DNA of 64,000 nt from Hyphococcus sp. (lineage in GTDB: Bacteria; Pseudomonadota; Alphaproteobacteria; Caulobacterales; Parvularculaceae), in assembly GCA_021776415.1 (NCBI GenBank), contig JAJFFY010000056.1:62001-126000 (forward strand), in the 5' to 3' direction. Every line of letters starts with the position of its first letter. The stretch's first letter is position 1. This document shows positions 17,864 through 26,756 of the stretch, piece by piece. The notes beneath the pieces are model-generated. The model was not told where the DNA came from, did no database searches, and saw only the letters and a program-made list of their open reading frames with translations. The position numbers and the translations under genes are program-made.

Positions 17864-18873
17864 TCATCACCTGCTTTTTTCGACAGCGCCAATCGAATGG
17901 TCACGGGCATGCCCTGGCGCAATCCATCATCAGGCTCCTCGATGATAATCCGCAGCTGATAGACGAGATCACTCCTAAGATCGGGAGTTTCGACGGTTCG
18001 TGGCGTAAACTCAGCGACCGGTGAAACAAATCCGACCTGGCCTTGATAAGGGTGGTCCGGATCGACGTCGGTGATGATTTCCGCAAGCGTGCCTGGCGCA
18101 ACATGCCCGAGCGCAGGTTCTTCAACATAAGCGCGGATCCAAACCGGGTGTGTGAGCGCCATGATCAGAACAGGCTCGCCCGCTTGCAGGATTGATCCAC
18201 GTTCATTGACGCGGGAGAGTATCGTTCCGTCGGATGGCGCAATGAGACTTGCGTCATTGACTTTTGTCTGCGCGGAAGCGGCGGCTGCTTCCGCGGCCTG
18301 CAGTCCGGCATGGGCGGCGGCGATTTCCTCGCTCCGAAATCCTTCAACCGCGATTGCGAGATCTTCACGCGCTGCCGCCAGGCGCTCATTGGCGACGCGG
18401 AGCGCAGCGTCGCTTTCATCAAATATCTGTTTTGAGACCGCGCCGGATTTAACGAGAACCGCCCGGCGGTCATAATTTTGCTGCGCCATTCTGGCGCCCG
18501 CTTCAAATTCAGCGACCCGCGCACGTGCGCGATCTATTTCAGCGGGACGAAGACCAGCTTCAAGACGGCTCAGCTCAGCTGTTCGTATCGCGACCTCGGC
18601 TTGTGCAACTTTCAGTGCGTCTGAATATGGTGTTGCATCGAGTTGGGCGACGTGGTCGCCAGCGGCCACTGCGTCCCCCTCTTCAAACTTGACCTCTTCG
18701 AGTCTCCCGGAGACGCGAAACGCCAGCTCAACCTGACGAATTTCGACATTGCCATAGAGAACCAGCGTTCCGCCGTCGCCAGTGTTGAAGCGGCCCATCT
18801 GAGAGATCAGGAAAAAACCGCCAACGGCAATAATGGCGACGACAACTGCACGAGCTAGAATTTTCCTAGGCAT
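17860..18873 (-). CDS. ybhG: Membrane fusion protein (HlyD family), YbhG-like
   Basis: The 337-residue periplasmic adaptor has a single N-terminal anchor (A-V-V-V-A-I-I-A-V-G-G-F-F-L, ~9-22), a biotinyl-lipoyl-like domain split around a long coiled coil (~85-215), and beta-barrel domains. It links the YbhFSR pump to the NodT-type channel encoded in the same operon. It is the first gene of ybhG-ybhF-ybhS-ybhR-OMF-cecR. The intergenic region upstream (18874-19325) should hold the operon promoter and its operator. Confidence 0.88.
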   Translation of the reverse strand: MPRKILARAVVVAIIAVGGFFLISQMGRFNTGDGGTLVLYGNVEIRQVELAFRVSGRLEEVKFEEGDAVAAGDHVAQLDATPYSDALKVAQAEVAIRTAELSRLEAGLRPAEIDRARARVAEFEAGARMAQQNYDRRAVLVKSGAVSKQIFDESDAALRVANERLAAAREDLAIAVEGFRSEEIAAAHAGLQAAEAAAASAQTKVNDASLIAPSDGTILSRVNERGSILQAGEPVLIMALTHPVWIRAYVEEPALGHVAPGTLAEIITDVDPDHPYQGQVGFVSPVAEFTPRTVETPDLRSDLVYQLRIIIEEPDDGLRQGMPVTIRLALSKKAGDE

Positions 18874-19064
18874 GAGCAGCTTCTCCCTTGAGGGACGCGC
18901 AAGCGGTCAACGCAATGGCGGAAGACCGCTTGGCATTTGTGCGAGCGCCTTTCGCATCCGTGGGCCATTGTTTTTGAATATTCATTGGCATCGTCTTGTT
19001 TCAAATCAAATTCACTGGGTCAGCTTGCAGGTATAATGCCGTCACCCTTATTTGCGATAAATAT

Positions 19065-19079
19065 AGTACAAACGTATTA
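19065..19079. promoter_or_regulatory. Operator-like site A (AGTACAAACGTATTA)
   Basis: This 15-mer matches site B at 19252 in 14 of 15 positions and contains the imperfect inverted arms AGTAC/GTATT. It lies about 190 bp upstream of the ybhG start and 245 bp upstream of phaC. Two copies of one TetR-like site in the divergent region between an operon that encodes a TetR repressor and phaC suggest shared control. Binding by the CecR-like protein is inferred. Confidence 0.45.
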
Positions 19080-19251
19080 ATAAATCAAGAATTAAGATGA
19101 AAATACCCAATTAAAGACCGTGATGCGTCAAAGCGCCGCTCGTGGTGGGTGTATTACTACTGGAATTATGCCTATTTAATAAGCTCTGTTGATAATGCGG
19201 GCGTGGTTCTCTGAGCCTGCGGCGAAATGGACCAGCGGCGCGCTTGAAAAA

Positions 19252-19266
19252 AGTACAATCGTATTA
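19252..19266. promoter_or_regulatory. Operator-like site B (AGTACAATCGTATTA)
   Basis: This is the second copy of the site at 19065, in the same orientation, 59 bp upstream of the phaC start. It is followed by TAAAT, which could be part of a -10 element for phaC, so a bound repressor here would block phaC transcription. This is an inference from sequence repetition and position. Confidence 0.45.
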
Positions 19267-19325
19267 TAAATGATCTTTAGCGAGGTGACCTGTGGTCTCG
19301 TGCAAAGCCAAAAGGAGAGTGATTG

Positions 19326-21176
19326 GTGTCAAACCCTGCAAAACGTGAGGCCGAAACTCCGGGCGCAAACCGTGATCGTACGGTTAAGCGCGCCAATGAC
19401 AGCAGCGAAACTGAGGCCCTGTCGTCGATAAGTGAAGCGAATGATCGTGACCGGACGGATTTCGCCACAACCATTGATCGCTCTGTACGCGCTGCAATGG
19501 CCAAGCGAACTTCTGGCCTTTCGCCGGCGACGCTTTTTTCGGTGTGGTCTGATTGGGCGTTTCATATGAGCGCCTCGCCCGGCAAGCAATTACAGCTATG
19601 GGAAGATGCATTTCAGAAGTCGACGCAATTTTGGCAATACGCAACGAGATCAGTTCTATCCGGCGACGCAACCGCCCCGTTCATTGAGCCATTGTCCCAA
19701 GACCGCAGATTTACTGACGACGCGTGGAAAAAGCCGCCGTTCAATTTGTTGTATCAAGGGTTTTTGCTGCATCAACAATGGTGGCACAAGGCTGTGACGG
19801 GGGTCCGTGGCGTGTCGCCCCAACATGAACGCGCTGCTCAATTTGCCGTGCGCCAGCTCCTCGACGTCTCTTCACCATCAAATTCACCACTTACAAATCC
19901 GGAAGTGATCGAAAAGACTCTCAATGAAGCGGGACGGAATTTTTTCCGAGGCGCGCAGTATTTTTATGAGGATTGGCGCCGGCAAGCACTCGGGAATGTG
20001 CCAAACGCTCCCGAAGAATACGCTGTAGGCCGCAATCTTGCGATGACGCCCGGCAAAGTCGTGCTGCGAAACGATCTTATCGAGCTCATTCAATATGAGC
20101 CGAGTACTGATAAAGTTCGGCCCGAACCGATATTAATTACACCGGCCTGGATTATGAAGTATTATATCCTTGACCTGAGCCCCGAGAATTCACTGGTCAA
20201 ATATTTGACCGAACAGGGCTTCACCGTGTTCATGATTTCCTGGAAAAATCCCGGCCGCGGTGACCGCGATCGCGGCATGGACGATTATCGTCAGCTAGGC
20301 CCGATGGCGGCGCTGGACGCGGTTCAGGCAATTACGGGCGGGGAAAAAATTCATGCTGTGGGTTACTGCCTGGGCGGAACGCTACTTTCAATCGCAGCGG
20401 CGGCAATGGCGCGCGATGGCGATGACCGGCTGGCGTCTGTGAGCCTCCTCGCGGCGCAGACAGATTTCATCGAGGCTGGCGAGCTGACCCTATTTATCAA
20501 CGAAAGTGAAGTCGCCTATCTTGAAGATATGATGTGGGAGCAAGGCTGTCTCGACACCAAGCAGATGGCGGGGGCGTTCCAAATTCTTCGCTCCAACGAT
20601 CTCATATGGTCGCGTATCGTGCGGGAATATCTCATGGGCGAGCGAGGATCATTGATTGACCTCATGGCGTGGAACGCTGACGCAACGCGCATGCCCTATC
20701 GGATGCATTCTGAATATCTGAGGAAGCTCTTCCTCAATAATGAGTTGGCGATTGGAAAGTTTGCTGTTGACGGCCGGCCCATCGCACTTTCCGACATTCG
20801 CGCTCCAGTCTTTGCTCTCGGTACTGAGACAGATCACGTCGCCCCATGGCAATCAGTGTTTAAAATTAATCTGCTGACGGACACGGATGTGACTTTTGCG
20901 CTGACGAGCGGCGGCCATAATGCAGGCATCGTGTCAGAACCAGGCCATGCTCGCCGACAGTATCGCATTCAGACGCGACGTCACGACGAACGCCACATAG
21001 ACCCGGACAGCTGGATCAAAAAGACACAAGAACAAGAGGGCTCTTGGTGGCCTGAATGGTCGCGCTGGCTCAACGATCGGTCTGGCGAGTTCATCGCTCC
21101 ACCAAAAGTCGGGTCGTCCAGCAAAGGCTATGCGCCAATGTGTGATGCGCCGGGCGCCTATGTCCTCGGGGAATAG
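19326..21176 (+). CDS. phaC: Class I polyhydroxyalkanoate synthase
   Basis: The 616-residue cytoplasmic enzyme polymerises (R)-3-hydroxyacyl-CoA into polyester granules. The catalytic nucleophile is C348 in the modified lipase box G-Y-C-L-G-G. The general base His is H531 in G-G-H-N-A-G, with an Asp in the preceding E-T-D-H-V-A-P segment. The length and the N-terminal PhaC_N region (W-K-K-P-P-F-N-L-L-Y-Q-G) are typical of class I. The first ~55 residues are polar and variable. GTG 19326 is chosen because GGAG lies eight bases upstream, and a TTG at 19323 is also possible. No phaA, phaB or phasin gene is adjacent. Two operator-like repeats precede it. Confidence 0.92.
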   Translation: MSNPAKREAETPGANRDRTVKRANDSSETEALSSISEANDRDRTDFATTIDRSVRAAMAKRTSGLSPATLFSVWSDWAFHMSASPGKQLQLWEDAFQKSTQFWQYATRSVLSGDATAPFIEPLSQDRRFTDDAWKKPPFNLLYQGFLLHQQWWHKAVTGVRGVSPQHERAAQFAVRQLLDVSSPSNSPLTNPEVIEKTLNEAGRNFFRGAQYFYEDWRRQALGNVPNAPEEYAVGRNLAMTPGKVVLRNDLIELIQYEPSTDKVRPEPILITPAWIMKYYILDLSPENSLVKYLTEQGFTVFMISWKNPGRGDRDRGMDDYRQLGPMAALDAVQAITGGEKIHAVGYCLGGTLLSIAAAAMARDGDDRLASVSLLAAQTDFIEAGELTLFINESEVAYLEDMMWEQGCLDTKQMAGAFQILRSNDLIWSRIVREYLMGERGSLIDLMAWNADATRMPYRMHSEYLRKLFLNNELAIGKFAVDGRPIALSDIRAPVFALGTETDHVAPWQSVFKINLLTDTDVTFALTSGGHNAGIVSEPGHARRQYRIQTRRHDERHIDPDSWIKKTQEQEGSWWPEWSRWLNDRSGEFIAPPKVGSSSKGYAPMCDAPGAYVLGE

Positions 21177-21243
21177 GATCTATTAAGCTGTTGGATTTGT
21201 GCGGAAAGTCTCGTTGCCGACGGCCATACTACAGGAGGCGGCA

Positions 21244-22413
21244 ATGAATGACGCCAGCATTTTAAAGACCATGATGTTGGTGACGACTTTCGCCTTGCTT
21301 TCCGGATGCGTGACGCCGCTGCGTACCGGTCCGCCTCCGTCTCCGGCCGCCGCACGATTGGATCATTTTCCTCCTGCAGTGCGTTTGAACGCTGCTCATC
21401 CCGACATTTCCAATATGGTCGCTGAATTACTGGAGCGCGCCAGCGCATCAGCCGATAATTCTTTTGACATTTTATCACTCTCAGGTGGCGGCGCGCGCGG
21501 CGCATTCGGAGCCGGCTCTCTTGTTGGGTTGACGCGCGCCGGAAAGCGCCCGCAATACGAAGTTGTCACAGGCGTCAGCGCCGGCGCACTGATCGCCCCT
21601 TTCGCATTTCTCGGGCCCGCTTGGGATCCGTCGATGACGACGGCCTTTACGGCCACGCAATCAAGTACGCTGATGAGTCCGCGCGGACTTGGTGCACTAT
21701 TTAGCCCCGGCATATTTTCCGCAAGACCGCTAAGGGAGCGCATCGATCAGTTTGTCACGATGGAGTTAGTGGATGCGATAGCCCATGAGTCGCGACAGGG
21801 GCATTTATTGTTCGTTCAAACGACCGACTTGGATGCGCAGGCGGCGGTTTTGTGGAATATGGGCGAGATCGCTAAGGTGGGAGGAGATGCTGCGCGCGCT
21901 CTGTTTCGCGACGCACTTCTCGCATCCGCCAGCGTGCCCGGCGTGTTTCCACCTGTGATGTTCAACGTGGAAGTAGACGGTCGGCGATTTCAGGAAATGC
22001 ATGTTGACGGCGGCGTCGCATCGCCATTTGTTCTGACGCCGCTGATCGCTGCGTTGTTGTACGAAGAACCAGACCCGCAAATATTTCTGGGCAATCTATT
22101 CCTAATCTTGAATGGTTCGCTTGCAGCAGAGCTAGAAACGACACCTCGAAATACGGTTCCGATCGTGTCTCGGAGCTTCGAAACGAGTCAGATGTACCAA
22201 GTGAGGGCGTCCCTCGCAATCGCCATGGAGTTTGCACGCCAGCGGCATCTGAAATTTCAGTTCACGTTCATCCCTTCAGAATTCAATGCTTCTGGATCAC
22301 TCGATATGACGCAGGAAGAACTGACATCCCTTTTCAATCACGCGGCGCAGAACGCCGTAACCGGAGACATTTGGCTCGGAGTTGATCAGATAATCGATAA
22401 CAAAGAAAGGTGA
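21244..22413 (+). CDS. Patatin-like phospholipase lipoprotein
   Basis: The 389-residue protein begins with a lipoprotein signal (A-L-L-S-G-C22). It carries the patatin Ser-Asp dyad: oxyanion loop G-G-G-A-R-G-A-F-G (81-89), nucleophile S112 in G-V-S-A-G, and D255 in V-D-G-G. Patatins hydrolyse acyl esters of phospholipids or neutral lipids. The ATG at 21244 has a full AGGAGG five bases upstream, and a GTG at 21199 is less likely. Being lipid-anchored it should act in the periplasm or at the outer membrane, so it is not a PHA-granule depolymerase despite following phaC (67-bp gap). Confidence 0.85.
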   Translation: MNDASILKTMMLVTTFALLSGCVTPLRTGPPPSPAAARLDHFPPAVRLNAAHPDISNMVAELLERASASADNSFDILSLSGGGARGAFGAGSLVGLTRAGKRPQYEVVTGVSAGALIAPFAFLGPAWDPSMTTAFTATQSSTLMSPRGLGALFSPGIFSARPLRERIDQFVTMELVDAIAHESRQGHLLFVQTTDLDAQAAVLWNMGEIAKVGGDAARALFRDALLASASVPGVFPPVMFNVEVDGRRFQEMHVDGGVASPFVLTPLIAALLYEEPDPQIFLGNLFLILNGSLAAELETTPRNTVPIVSRSFETSQMYQVRASLAIAMEFARQRHLKFQFTFIPSEFNASGSLDMTQEELTSLFNHAAQNAVTGDIWLGVDQIIDNKER

Positions 22414-22417
22414 GTTT

Positions 22418-22840
22418 ATGGCAAACACAAACAACCCCGCGAACATAGTGGTTCGGATAATCGGTGTCGCCGCAATCCTATTCGGCATGTTGACGATAAA
22501 GGAAGGTGGCTCCGTTTTATTCTGGAGCGAGACGGCGCGGTCGGCCGCTGGTCAATACGTACCATTCGTCCTCTGGTTTAATTTCTTGGCTGGTTTTTTC
22601 TATGTCATTGCTGGCGCTGGGCTTTGGATGGGGCGCCGTTGGGCGCGGGCGCTGGCGCTGATGATTGCAGGGACGACAGTGGCCGTCTTCATTGCCTTCG
22701 GCATACACATAGCCGCTGGCGGCGGGTATGAACCGCGGACGATCATTGCAATGTCACTACGAAGCGGCGTGTGGATTGCTATATCGTTATTGGCGCACCG
22801 CTTCCTCATTCGATCCCGAATTGCTGGAAACCTGAGCTAA
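22418..22840 (+). CDS. Small four-helix membrane protein, unknown function
   Basis: The 140-residue protein has four hydrophobic segments (about residues 9-25, 45-68, 76-100 and 110-132) with short polar connections, including G-R-R-W-A-R between helices two and three. It starts four bases after the patatin stop, so the two are probably co-transcribed. I recognise no family beyond a general resemblance to DoxX-like or DUF-type small membrane proteins. Confidence 0.65.
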   Translation: MANTNNPANIVVRIIGVAAILFGMLTIKEGGSVLFWSETARSAAGQYVPFVLWFNFLAGFFYVIAGAGLWMGRRWARALALMIAGTTVAVFIAFGIHIAAGGGYEPRTIIAMSLRSGVWIAISLLAHRFLIRSRIAGNLS

Positions 22841-22855
22841 CGGATACGTATTTCA

Positions 22856-23326
22856 TCAATCATTCGACGCTAAATCGAACGCAATTCCACCTAATCGAAT
22901 TTCAGAACCTGTGCTCGAAAAAATGTCGACGGAATTTACGGCGTAACGAATATTACTTTGGCCTATTGGGGCAAGCAGGTTGTTAAGTTCAAGTGGTGAT
23001 GCGAGCAAGATTTGTTTGGCCGATTCAAAATGCTCTGTCAGCATCTGATATAAGTTCGGATATCCAAGTTTGGCAATACCATACTCTGGATCGCCTCTCA
23101 ATGGAGCACCGTATAAGAGATCAGCCTGTAGCTCCTTACGATGCTGGTCAAACCAAGGTGACACATGATCGATGAATACCGAAAATGGTATTGCATACTC
23201 ATACGTCACCTGTTCGAAACGTTTCCACCGATGCAATTGGCCGTAATTCATCGCGGGCGGCCCAATCAGATTCGGGGAAACTGGCTTGCCGTTGACCAAA
23301 GAAACAAATGATCTTGCTTCAGTCAC
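22856..23326 (-). CDS. Hypothetical protein, no family recognised
   Basis: The 156-residue soluble-looking protein begins at GTG 23326, with AGGTGG a few bases upstream. It is rich in aromatic residues near the N-terminus (P-A-M-N-Y-G-Q-L-H-R-W-K-R-F) and has no signal peptide or membrane segment. It converges on the small membrane protein gene. The upstream 300 bp hold no partner gene. It may be real because the frame is long and its codon use fits the neighbours, but no function can be given. Confidence 0.45.
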   Translation of the reverse strand: MTEARSFVSLVNGKPVSPNLIGPPAMNYGQLHRWKRFEQVTYEYAIPFSVFIDHVSPWFDQHRKELQADLLYGAPLRGDPEYGIAKLGYPNLYQMLTEHFESAKQILLASPLELNNLLAPIGQSNIRYAVNSVDIFSSTGSEIRLGGIAFDLASND

Positions 23327-23630
23327 CTAACCACCTATGGGCGAAACTGCCGCGACGCTCTGCAAGTTACAGGTGGTTGACGGCAATACCGCATCGTATT
23401 CGCCGGGTCCTGAATAAAGCCCTGTGCTAATCAGGTCTTGTATGTGTATCATGCCAAGGTTTTACCTACGCCGAGAGCCAGACTCAAGTGGACACCGGCA
23501 AGTGTGGGTAGATCGTTGTCGGTCGTACAGAAATCAGTGCGGCGAGCTGAAGTGCTATGTATTGTTGGGCCGCCAGCTGGATAATTTGTGGGCTTCTTGA
23601 AATGCCGCTTATGTGTCTGGATATAAGCGA
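23327..23630. other. 304-bp region without a recognisable gene
   Basis: Only short frames are present. The longest, on the minus strand at 23449-23634 (61 codons), resembles nothing I know. An inverted repeat AACCACCT (23329-23336) / AGGTGGTT (23371-23378) lies just upstream of the hypothetical gene at 22856-23326 and could be regulatory. No terminator-like hairpin with a T-run was seen. Confidence 0.4.
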
Positions 23631-25469
23631 TCAAAAATTCTTGGAAACAGAAAAAAAGCCGCGCCAGTCTTTGTCATTTTGAGTGAACGGGGTGCGGGTT
23701 AATGGCCGGGCAATTTCAAAACTTGCATAAACCGATGATGGGAATGTGAGGCGCAGCCCGGCGCCGGCGGAAGCCAGTGACATTGAGTTAAAATTAGATG
23801 CGGCGTTATCATTCCACACAATGCCGTAATCATAAAATCCATAGAACTGATAGAAATCTAGAATACTGATAGCTGGCTCGCGGCCATACCGAAGCTCAAC
23901 AAGACTTGCAAGGCCGTCATCGCCGGTAAGCTCGCCATAATCATAGGCGCGGCCGTAACGAGCTCCGCCTAAAGAGAACTCTTCTGAGGCCAGTAACGGA
24001 TCTAATGACGCTTGCCCTGCAAAGGATGCGTATAGCCCAAAGACCTTGCCGATATTCTGATAGCGGCTGATTTGAGTATTGAATTTAGTGAATTTTCCAC
24101 TGGCGTCCGGGCGGGACAGGGAGGCGCTGCCATTCGATGCGCCCAGCATGTCCAGACCTATGTTCACCTTGCCGGAAACTGACGTCAACCCATTCCAATG
24201 CTCCTTTTGAAAGTTCGTTGAGGCGTAGAAGACGCGCAATTTGTCGTCATATTGCGGCAAGCCAAGCTCTTCTTCTTCTATGTTGCGACCTTCAATGCCG
24301 AAATCCCCCCAAAGCGACGCTTTGCGGCGGCGAATCAACGGATGGGAAATACTAAAAGCAAGGCGCCGGGTCCTGCTTTCCGCATTCATCACAGCGAGAG
24401 AAGCGCCCGCATCAAAGCGCGAGATCATGCCAGACAAAGTTGCGTAGGTTCCAGCGCGATTAATGGGCAAATGGTAATTAAGCTCTCCAAGAACCAATTC
24501 ATTCGGAGCGTCAGGTATAAAAAACACACCCACACTTAACTGATCCCCCTTCTTGAGAATAGAATTTCCTGCAATACGCGCGTAAGCTTGGACTGGGCCA
24601 GCGCTATCCGTACCGCGATTATCCGTATAAAGGCTGGCCTCTACGTGATCGACATCTATTTCTACAATCAGCTTATGTAGCGCCAGCATATCCGGGTCGG
24701 GTTCGATTCGCGACGAGGTGATCGTGATGCCGCGCAAATCACCGATAAGCGCCAAGGCGCGGTCAAGTGATGCGAGACGTAAAGGCCGTTCTTTTGTGAG
24801 TTGCGACAACCGGCTCTTTATCATGGCAGGCGCATCGCCTTCGATCACAACTTCGGCAATGTACCCTTCTGCAATATCAATCCGAAGAACGCCGCTTGAG
24901 GTGCTTTGCGCCGGAGCGATCGCACGTGATAGAAAATAACCTTCCTCCCGATACATGGCGGTAATGGCGTCGACGAGCGCCGTGACTTCATTAAGCGATA
25001 TGGATCGAGCGAGTAAGCCGTCATAAAGTGGCGCGAACGCTTCCGGTGGAAATGCGCTCGCGCCTTCAATTTCAACCGCAGTCAAAACAAATCTATTCGG
25101 GCCGCCCTCGCGCAAAGGCGGCGGCGGGAGCAGCTTGATTGTTTCTGGCCCAAACGCATCCTTATCTTGCTGCTCATCCGGCAATCTGCGTTCAATATCA
25201 GAAGATTGCACCACCGCCATCATGACGCCGTCACGCAATTCTGTCGCCCCGGGAAAAGAGATAGCTTGGTTGTTTTCGGCGGCGCCCATGTCGCTGGAAT
25301 GTGGCAACCGGTCTTCGACATTTTCTAAATGCGGCGCAGCCCATAGCGATGCGCCACCTTGAGACATGGTGAGAGCAGCACAAAACCCGAATGATATATG
25401 AAAACGTTTACGCACGTGTTTTTTGTTAACCACCACCCAGACCAACCATGCCCGCCACTGGCAATTCAC
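23631..25469 (-). CDS. TpsB/ShlB-FhaC family two-partner secretion translocator
   Basis: The 612-residue outer-membrane protein has the TpsB plan: signal peptide, a Pro-rich linker with a run of four prolines before the POTRA domains, two POTRA domains (~120-270), and a 16-strand barrel ending in S-V-S-K-N-F with a terminal Phe. The L6-loop motif appears as Y-G-R-A-Y in L-G-G-A-R-Y-G-R-A-Y-D-Y-G-E-L. TpsB proteins translocate large TpsA exoproteins across the outer membrane. No TpsA with a hemagglutinin-type secretion domain is present in this window, so it is an orphan here. The start is uncertain: GTG 25469 lacks a good ribosome site, and in-frame GTG codons 11-18 residues downstream would leave a cleaner signal sequence. 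It is divergent from the FecR gene. Confidence 0.85.
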   Translation of the reverse strand: MNCQWRAWLVWVVVNKKHVRKRFHISFGFCAALTMSQGGASLWAAPHLENVEDRLPHSSDMGAAENNQAISFPGATELRDGVMMAVVQSSDIERRLPDEQQDKDAFGPETIKLLPPPPLREGGPNRFVLTAVEIEGASAFPPEAFAPLYDGLLARSISLNEVTALVDAITAMYREEGYFLSRAIAPAQSTSSGVLRIDIAEGYIAEVVIEGDAPAMIKSRLSQLTKERPLRLASLDRALALIGDLRGITITSSRIEPDPDMLALHKLIVEIDVDHVEASLYTDNRGTDSAGPVQAYARIAGNSILKKGDQLSVGVFFIPDAPNELVLGELNYHLPINRAGTYATLSGMISRFDAGASLAVMNAESRTRRLAFSISHPLIRRRKASLWGDFGIEGRNIEEEELGLPQYDDKLRVFYASTNFQKEHWNGLTSVSGKVNIGLDMLGASNGSASLSRPDASGKFTKFNTQISRYQNIGKVFGLYASFAGQASLDPLLASEEFSLGGARYGRAYDYGELTGDDGLASLVELRYGREPAISILDFYQFYGFYDYGIVWNDNAASNFNSMSLASAGAGLRLTFPSSVYASFEIARPLTRTPFTQNDKDWRGFFSVSKNF

Positions 25470-25510
25470 ACCAAGGAGATGAGCATATTTAATGTTTATT
25501 CTGTATAAAG

Positions 25511-25570
25511 AAGCTTAATCCATCATTACCTAGAAACTAATAATTAACCTTGGAGGAAAAAAGCTTAATC
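25511..25570 (+). repeat. Direct repeat AAGCTTAATC x2 in the tpsB-fecR intergenic region
   Basis: The 10-mer AAGCTTAATC occurs at 25511-25520 and 25561-25570, exactly 50 bp apart and each preceded by a purine-rich run. Both copies lie between the divergent TpsB and FecR-domain genes in an AT-rich stretch. Regulator binding is possible, and chance cannot be excluded for a 10-mer. Confidence 0.4.
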
Positions 25571-25648
25571 AAATAACAATCCATTGAATGCATTTTTGCA
25601 TATTAGATAGCGGGTGTATTTTATACTCAACGAAGGCGGGATAAAGAC

Positions 25649-26710
25649 ATGCATAGTTCACTAAAATTCCTGGCGGGCATCTTAAGTGTGTTGCTTCTAG
25701 TGACTGGCCCTGTTCATGCCGATAATGGCGCATGGCGTGTTGTAGAAATGACCGGAACAGTGCGTACAACCCAACCGATGGCGGGAATGCAACTTGTCTC
25801 CACCGGAGAAGCGCTCAACTCGGGCGCTGTCCTTTCAACCGGTCTTGATGGTCGAGCCGTTTTATCGCGTGGCGAGCAGACAATCGTTGTCGGCCCGAAT
25901 AGCCGCATGTCGTTACCGGCGGTAGAAGAGCCGGGCATGACACGAATATTTCATGATCTAGGCACGCTCCTGTTCAAAGTCGACAAGCGGGAAAAACATC
26001 ATTTTCGCGTTGAAACACCGGTCATCGCTGCTGTCGTGAAGGGTACGACCTTTACTGTAACCGTCGGCGTCAATGGCCACGCGGTTCACGTCGCCGAGGG
26101 CGCTGTTGAAGTTTCGACCCTGAATGGCCAGTCGCACCAATTGGTAACAGCGGGTCTGACCGCGCGCGTTTCGCACGATAACCCATCTCATATTCAACTG
26201 AGCAAGAGCGCCAGGGGTGAGCGACGCGAGAGTAAAAGTGGCGTTGATGGACAAGCCCTTGATCGTGATGATGCGGATGCCGACAGCACTCATGGCGCGA
26301 TACAACAAGACGGTCGCCTGATTGTTCCGGCAAAGGTCGGCGCCAAACCGCTGGATTTCACAATCCTGACGGACGGACTTGTGCAGCCCGCAGGCAATGC
26401 GGCTCATACCGCTACGCAGGCCAGATTTGGTGGAGACGCGCCAACTGGTCAACAGGAGAACCGCGCGAGTCCAATTGCTGTCCTGCGCCAGAGCGCAACC
26501 CACAATAATAATGCGGCACATGCCGCTGCCGCCAGCAATGAGGGAATGTTACACCGCAATAATAGCGCCAACAACACCGGCAATGGAAACGCTAATGCCA
26601 ACGAGAGTGGAATGGGCAATGTGAACGGCAACGGAAAAGCGAACGGCAAAGCGAACCGCAACGGCAACGGCAACGAGAATGCCAATGCCGGTAAGAACCG
26701 AACTAACTGA
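25649..26710 (+). CDS. Secreted FecR-domain protein with Asn/Gly-rich tail
   Basis: The 353-residue protein has a signal peptide (about 24 residues ending H-A-D). A FecR domain spans ~30-175 (V-V-E-M-T-G-T-V-R ... V-E-T-P-V-I-A-A-V-V-K-G-T-T-F), as in the beta-structured sensor part of anti-sigma factors. Unlike FecR itself it has no N-terminal DUF4880 segment and no transmembrane helix, so it is periplasmic or exported. The last 50 residues are almost only N, G, A, K and E and are probably disordered. Proteins of this type often neighbour CHASE2 receptors, as here, so it may be a ligand or modulator for the sensor kinase downstream. Confidence 0.8.
   Translation: MHSSLKFLAGILSVLLLVTGPVHADNGAWRVVEMTGTVRTTQPMAGMQLVSTGEALNSGAVLSTGLDGRAVLSRGEQTIVVGPNSRMSLPAVEEPGMTRIFHDLGTLLFKVDKREKHHFRVETPVIAAVVKGTTFTVTVGVNGHAVHVAEGAVEVSTLNGQSHQLVTAGLTARVSHDNPSHIQLSKSARGERRESKSGVDGQALDRDDADADSTHGAIQQDGRLIVPAKVGAKPLDFTILTDGLVQPAGNAAHTATQARFGGDAPTGQQENRASPIAVLRQSATHNNNAAHAAAASNEGMLHRNNSANNTGNGNANANESGMGNVNGNGKANGKANRNGNGNENANAGKNRTN
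26558..26707 (+). repeat. Low-complexity Asn/Gly-coding repeat in the FecR-domain gene
   Basis: Degenerate units of AAC-GGC, GCG-AAC and related codons repeat through the 3' end of the gene, encoding N-G, N-A and K-A-N-G runs. Slippage of such tracts can change tail length between strains. The protein tail has no predicted fold. Confidence 0.7.
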
Positions 26711-26756
26711 TTTAGACTGCTTCGTTCGAGTGCATTAGTCTAAGTTTGGGGGCATT

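Noticed and set aside
23449-23634. 61-codon minus-strand frame ending in G-V-G-K-T as an IstB-like remnant
   Set aside because: The G-V-G-K-T is isolated at the very end. No other IstB or transposase motifs or terminal repeats are present.
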